Positions 4,683-6,017 of a stretch of 6,017 nt of DNA are shown here, piece by piece. The stretch spans positions 1 to 6,017 of the forward strand of contig JBJXGF010000221.1 in assembly GCA_046153015.1 (NCBI GenBank). The letters run 5' to 3'. The DNA comes from JBJXGF01 sp046153015. Its GTDB lineage: Bacteria > Actinomycetota > Acidimicrobiia > Acidimicrobiales > CAIXPF01. Within the stretch, counting starts at the first letter, position 1; each line of letters opens with the position of its first letter. The notes beneath the pieces are model-generated. The model was not told the DNA's origin. It searched no databases and saw nothing but the letters and a program-made list of their open reading frames with translations. The position numbers and the translations under genes were made by a program.

Positions 4683-5097
4683 GTAGGTGAACCTCCTCGG
4701 GGCGGCGGGCGGCGAGGGCGGCGGTGTGCTGGGCGACCAGGGCGGCCCAGCGGGCTTCGGTCGCGGCGAGACTCTCCCGTTCGTGTTCAAGCCGGGCGGT
4801 CAGGTGTTCGGCGCGGGCGGCGGCCGGGACGAGCAGCTGGCGGAGCCCGCCGACCTCGGTTTCGGCGGCGGCGATCAACCCGCCGCGGTACGGGCGGATC
4901 TGGCGGGCGTGTTCGGCCCAGGTTTCGAGCACCACGACCTTGGCTTGGATGCGGGCGACCTCGGCTACAGCGCCGACGGCGGCGGAATCGAGCAGTTCGA
5001 CCTGAGCCCGTTGGGCGGCGAGTCCGACAGCGGCCGGCCGGTGCTCGGGCAGCGGCAGCCCGTCTCGGGTGCCGGAGGGCGCGTCGGCTAGGGGCAT
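4672..5097 (-). CDS. 141-aa helical, probable coiled-coil protein
   Basis: The ATG at 5097 shares one base with the stop of the previous gene (TGATG), and GAGG lies 10 nt upstream. A longer frame to 5181 overlaps the upstream gene and is rejected. After a Pro-rich N-terminus (MPLADAPSGTRDGLPLPEHR) the sequence becomes helical: AQRAQVELLDSAAVGAVAEV, then a central stretch ending VLETWAEHARQ, then ARAEHLTARLEHERESLAAT and EARWAALVAQHTAALAARR. Composition and helix propensity match the following 129-aa protein, so the two may interact or come from an old duplication, although I see no clear residue-level identity. No catalytic motif or TM segment is present. The function is unknown. Confidence 0.68.
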   Translation of the reverse strand: MPLADAPSGTRDGLPLPEHRPAAVGLAAQRAQVELLDSAAVGAVAEVARIQAKVVVLETWAEHARQIRPYRGGLIAAAETEVGGLRQLLVPAAARAEHLTARLEHERESLAATEARWAALVAQHTAALAARRPEEVHLRAV

Positions 5098-5384
5098 CAG
5101 CGCCAGACCTCGAACAGGGTGACGGCGAGCGACGACACGAGGAGTTCGCCCCGGTCGCGGCCGTCTGGTCGCGGGAACCACTGGCCACCGGGGCGGATCT
5201 CGGTCCCCTCGATGAGCGCGAGATCGTTCCCGCGGTTCACGATCCGGGCGATCGGCTCGGGCCCGAAGTCGCGTAGGTGGGTGCCGGCGTGAATGGCGGC
5301 CGGGCCGACGGACTCACCCCAGGGCTTGCGCTGCTGCTCGGCGGGCGTCCGATGGTTGCCGGGCTGGCGGAACTGGTCGGTCAC
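5097..5384 (-). CDS. 95-aa hypothetical protein downstream of the RHH gene
   Basis: The GTG at 5384 overlaps the stop of the RHH gene as GTGA, with GGAAAG about 8 nt upstream. The frame extends open to 5723, but that part crosses two other genes and is rejected. The first 30 residues are polar and probably unstructured (VTDQFRQPGNHRTPAEQQRK). The rest alternates hydrophobic and charged residues (EPIARIVNRGNDLALIEGTE, GELLVSSLAVTLFEVWR), suggesting a small beta-rich domain ending in a hydrophobic strand. An RHH gene followed by a small coupled gene is also the layout of type II toxin-antitoxin pairs. I see no toxin motif, and the genes further downstream are coupled too, so a cassette member is more likely. 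Confidence 0.65.
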   Translation of the reverse strand: MTDQFRQPGNHRTPAEQQRKPWGESVGPAAIHAGTHLRDFGPEPIARIVNRGNDLALIEGTEIRPGGQWFPRPDGRDRGELLVSSLAVTLFEVWR

Positions 5385-5539
5385 TCGGCGCTTTCCAGTT
5401 CGGACAGCCGGCGGTCGAGGTCGGCGAGGATGCCGGCGAGGTAGCCGGAGCGGCGCTGACCGGCTGCGGCGGCACGACGGTCGAACCGGTCGAGCATCTC
5501 CCGCTGCGGGACTCGGATACTCGTGATGGTGCCCTTCAC
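5381..5539 (-). CDS. 52-aa ribbon-helix-helix DNA-binding protein, probably leaderless
   Basis: The peptide from GTG 5539 reads MKGTITSIRVPQREMLDRFD, then RRAAAAGQRRSGYLAGILAD and LDRRLSELESAE. This is a compact RHH domain: a beta strand (TITSIRV), helix one (QREMLDRFDRRAAAAG), a turn, and helix two (SGYLAGILADLDRRLSELE). Its 52 residues match the minimal CopG/Arc-like size. No Shine-Dalgarno is present. Instead TACAAT ends 7 nt before the GTG, so the mRNA probably begins at the start codon. It heads the six-gene cassette that ends with the prohead protease and overlaps the next gene by 4 nt. Autoregulation at the ACAATTGT palindrome that covers the -10 is inference. Confidence 0.75.
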   Translation of the reverse strand: MKGTITSIRVPQREMLDRFDRRAAAAGQRRSGYLAGILADLDRRLSELESAE

Positions 5540-5544
5540 AGCAA

Positions 5545-5552
5545 CAATTGTA
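5545..5552 (-). promoter_or_regulatory. -10 element (TACAAT) with overlapping palindrome for the RHH-headed cassette
   Basis: The minus strand reads TACAAT at 5552-5547, one mismatch from TATAAT, 7 nt before the GTG at 5539. The palindrome ACAATTGT (5544-5551) overlaps it. The expected -35 position (about 17 nt upstream) holds ACAAAC, not a good match. This is a rare AT-rich patch in GC-rich DNA, which supports a real promoter, and a repressor bound at the palindrome would block it. Confidence 0.5.
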
Positions 5553-5578
5553 AGTGATCGGCGGGGCCCGTTTGTGGC

Positions 5579-5815
5579 TTAGTGCGAGTTGATCGACGCG
5601 AGCGGGCACCACGAGTCGTGCTCGACAAGAATTCGTGTCATGCCGAGGGTGACGTCGGGATCGCAGACACAGCCGGCGGAACGGGCTGTGAGTCGGACTA
5701 GTTGCGCGATATCGGCCGCCCACGCGGCGAGGTCGGCGCTGTAGGGGATTACTAGCCCGGGTTCCTGGCTGGTGGTGTGCCGGGAACGCGGCCGCGGATG
5801 CTGCTTGCCACTCAT
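5579..5815 (-). CDS. 78-aa Cys/His protein, probable small zinc-binding protein
   Basis: The ATG at 5815 is preceded by AAAGGA with an 11-nt spacer; that RBS lies inside the terminal palindrome. After a basic polar N-terminus (MSGKQHPRPRSRHTTSQEPG) a helix (DLAAWAADIAQLVRLTARSA) leads to C49-V-C51-D-P-D and H66-D-S-W-C70-P. The CxC...HxxxC pattern offers four possible metal ligands. Short proteins with a 'CxCxPD...H...C' pattern are familiar to me from actinobacterial accessory regions and phages, but I cannot name a family. It ends 39 nt before the GTG of the RHH gene, a gap that includes the -10 element, so it is the first gene of the leftward series but probably in a separate transcript. 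Confidence 0.68.
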   Translation of the reverse strand: MSGKQHPRPRSRHTTSQEPGLVIPYSADLAAWAADIAQLVRLTARSAGCVCDPDVTLGMTRILVEHDSWCPLASINSH

Positions 5816-5818
5816 GGG

Positions 5819-6017
5819 GGTGGGTGTCCTTTCCGGTTCGGAATGTTCACTCTGCGTGGTTTCTTGTTATGGGGCCTCACAGGTGGGGGAATCGACCGGG
5901 CCCCGGGCCCCCCCTTAAGGGGGGGGGCCCCGGGGCCCGGTCGATTCCCCCACCTGTGAGGCCCCATAACAAGAAACCACGCAGAGTGAACATTCCGAAC
6001 CGGAAAGGACACCCACC
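5819..6017. repeat. Long near-perfect inverted repeat running to the window end
   Basis: Bases 5819-5907 are the exact reverse complement of 5929-6017 (89 bp without mismatch). The repeat continues inward through GC runs to a central TTAA at 5915-5918. The only differences between the arms are run lengths near the centre: GGG against CCCC, and seven C against nine G. The left arm carries the RBS of the gene at 5815, so the right arm carries the same leader pointing right. The repeat stops only because the window stops. A foldback at a contig end is the simplest reading. A covalently closed hairpin end or a real inverted duplication would look the same. Confidence 0.9.

Noticed and set aside
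4790..4790. Upstream ATG for the coiled-coil gene ending at 4293
   Set aside because: It would add a Pro/Ser-rich stretch overlapping the 141-aa gene. The GTG at 4682 has a GAGGAGG ribosome site at the right distance.
4494..5276. 260-aa plus-strand open frame
   Set aside because: It is a Gly/Arg-rich shadow of the two coiled-coil genes and the 95-aa gene, whose starts have good RBSs or overlaps.
5097..5539. Type II toxin-antitoxin pair (RHH plus 95-aa protein)
   Set aside because: The gene order fits, but the 95-aa protein shows no known toxin motif and is coupled to further cassette genes. Not supported as a call.
5812..6012. Open frames on both strands inside the terminal palindrome
   Set aside because: They arise from the inverted repeat and its G/C runs; the left arm is better read as the leader of the 78-aa gene.

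Overview
The window is GC-rich DNA from an actinobacterium or one of its mobile elements. The clearest lineage marker is a WhiB-family Fe-S protein (about 2987-3349, minus), a family found in actinobacteria and their phages. GTG starts, tight ATGA/GTGA gene overlaps and probable leaderless genes fit the same source. No housekeeping gene, tRNA or rRNA is visible. The content looks like an accessory element: an HK97-type prohead protease, small DNA-binding proteins, small zinc-binding proteins, and a membrane protein resembling the N-terminal part of an actinobacterial FtsK/Tra translocase. Nearly everything is on the minus strand, so the genes read from right to left.

Layout in order of minus-strand transcription. 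(i) 5819-6017 is a very long, nearly perfect palindrome running to the last base of the window. It is either an assembly foldback or a real inverted repeat or hairpin end. (ii) 5579-5815 encodes a small Cys/His protein whose RBS lies in the palindrome arm. (iii) 5539-3428 is a six-gene overlapping cassette: a 52-aa ribbon-helix-helix (RHH) protein that looks leaderless, an unknown 95-aa protein, two helical probable coiled-coil proteins, a second RHH-like protein and the prohead protease. (iv) 3349-2987 encodes the WhiB-like protein, with a strong hairpin over its start. (v) 2650-2986 is non-coding: a terminator-like hairpin, two copies of a 77/76-bp double-hairpin repeat, and C-rich short repeats with a G-quadruplex motif on the minus strand. 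(vi) 2383-2649 (+) is the only plus-strand gene, a small HTH protein. It diverges from (vii) a minus-strand gene set: a 225-aa unknown protein and a 61-aa protein, then a hairpin at 1333-1363, then an 82-aa protein, a 75-aa single-TM protein, a 233-aa three-TM protein and a zinc-ribbon protein cut by the window start.

Working model (inference): the right half resembles the head-protease end of a small prophage or phage satellite, except that the major capsid gene usually found after the protease is absent here. The left half resembles the membrane and transfer region of an actinobacterial integrative conjugative element. The small HTH protein and the divergent region 2231-2382 probably form a control switch. 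No integrase, replication protein, terminase, portal, capsid or complete ATPase is present, so the class of element cannot be decided from this window alone.
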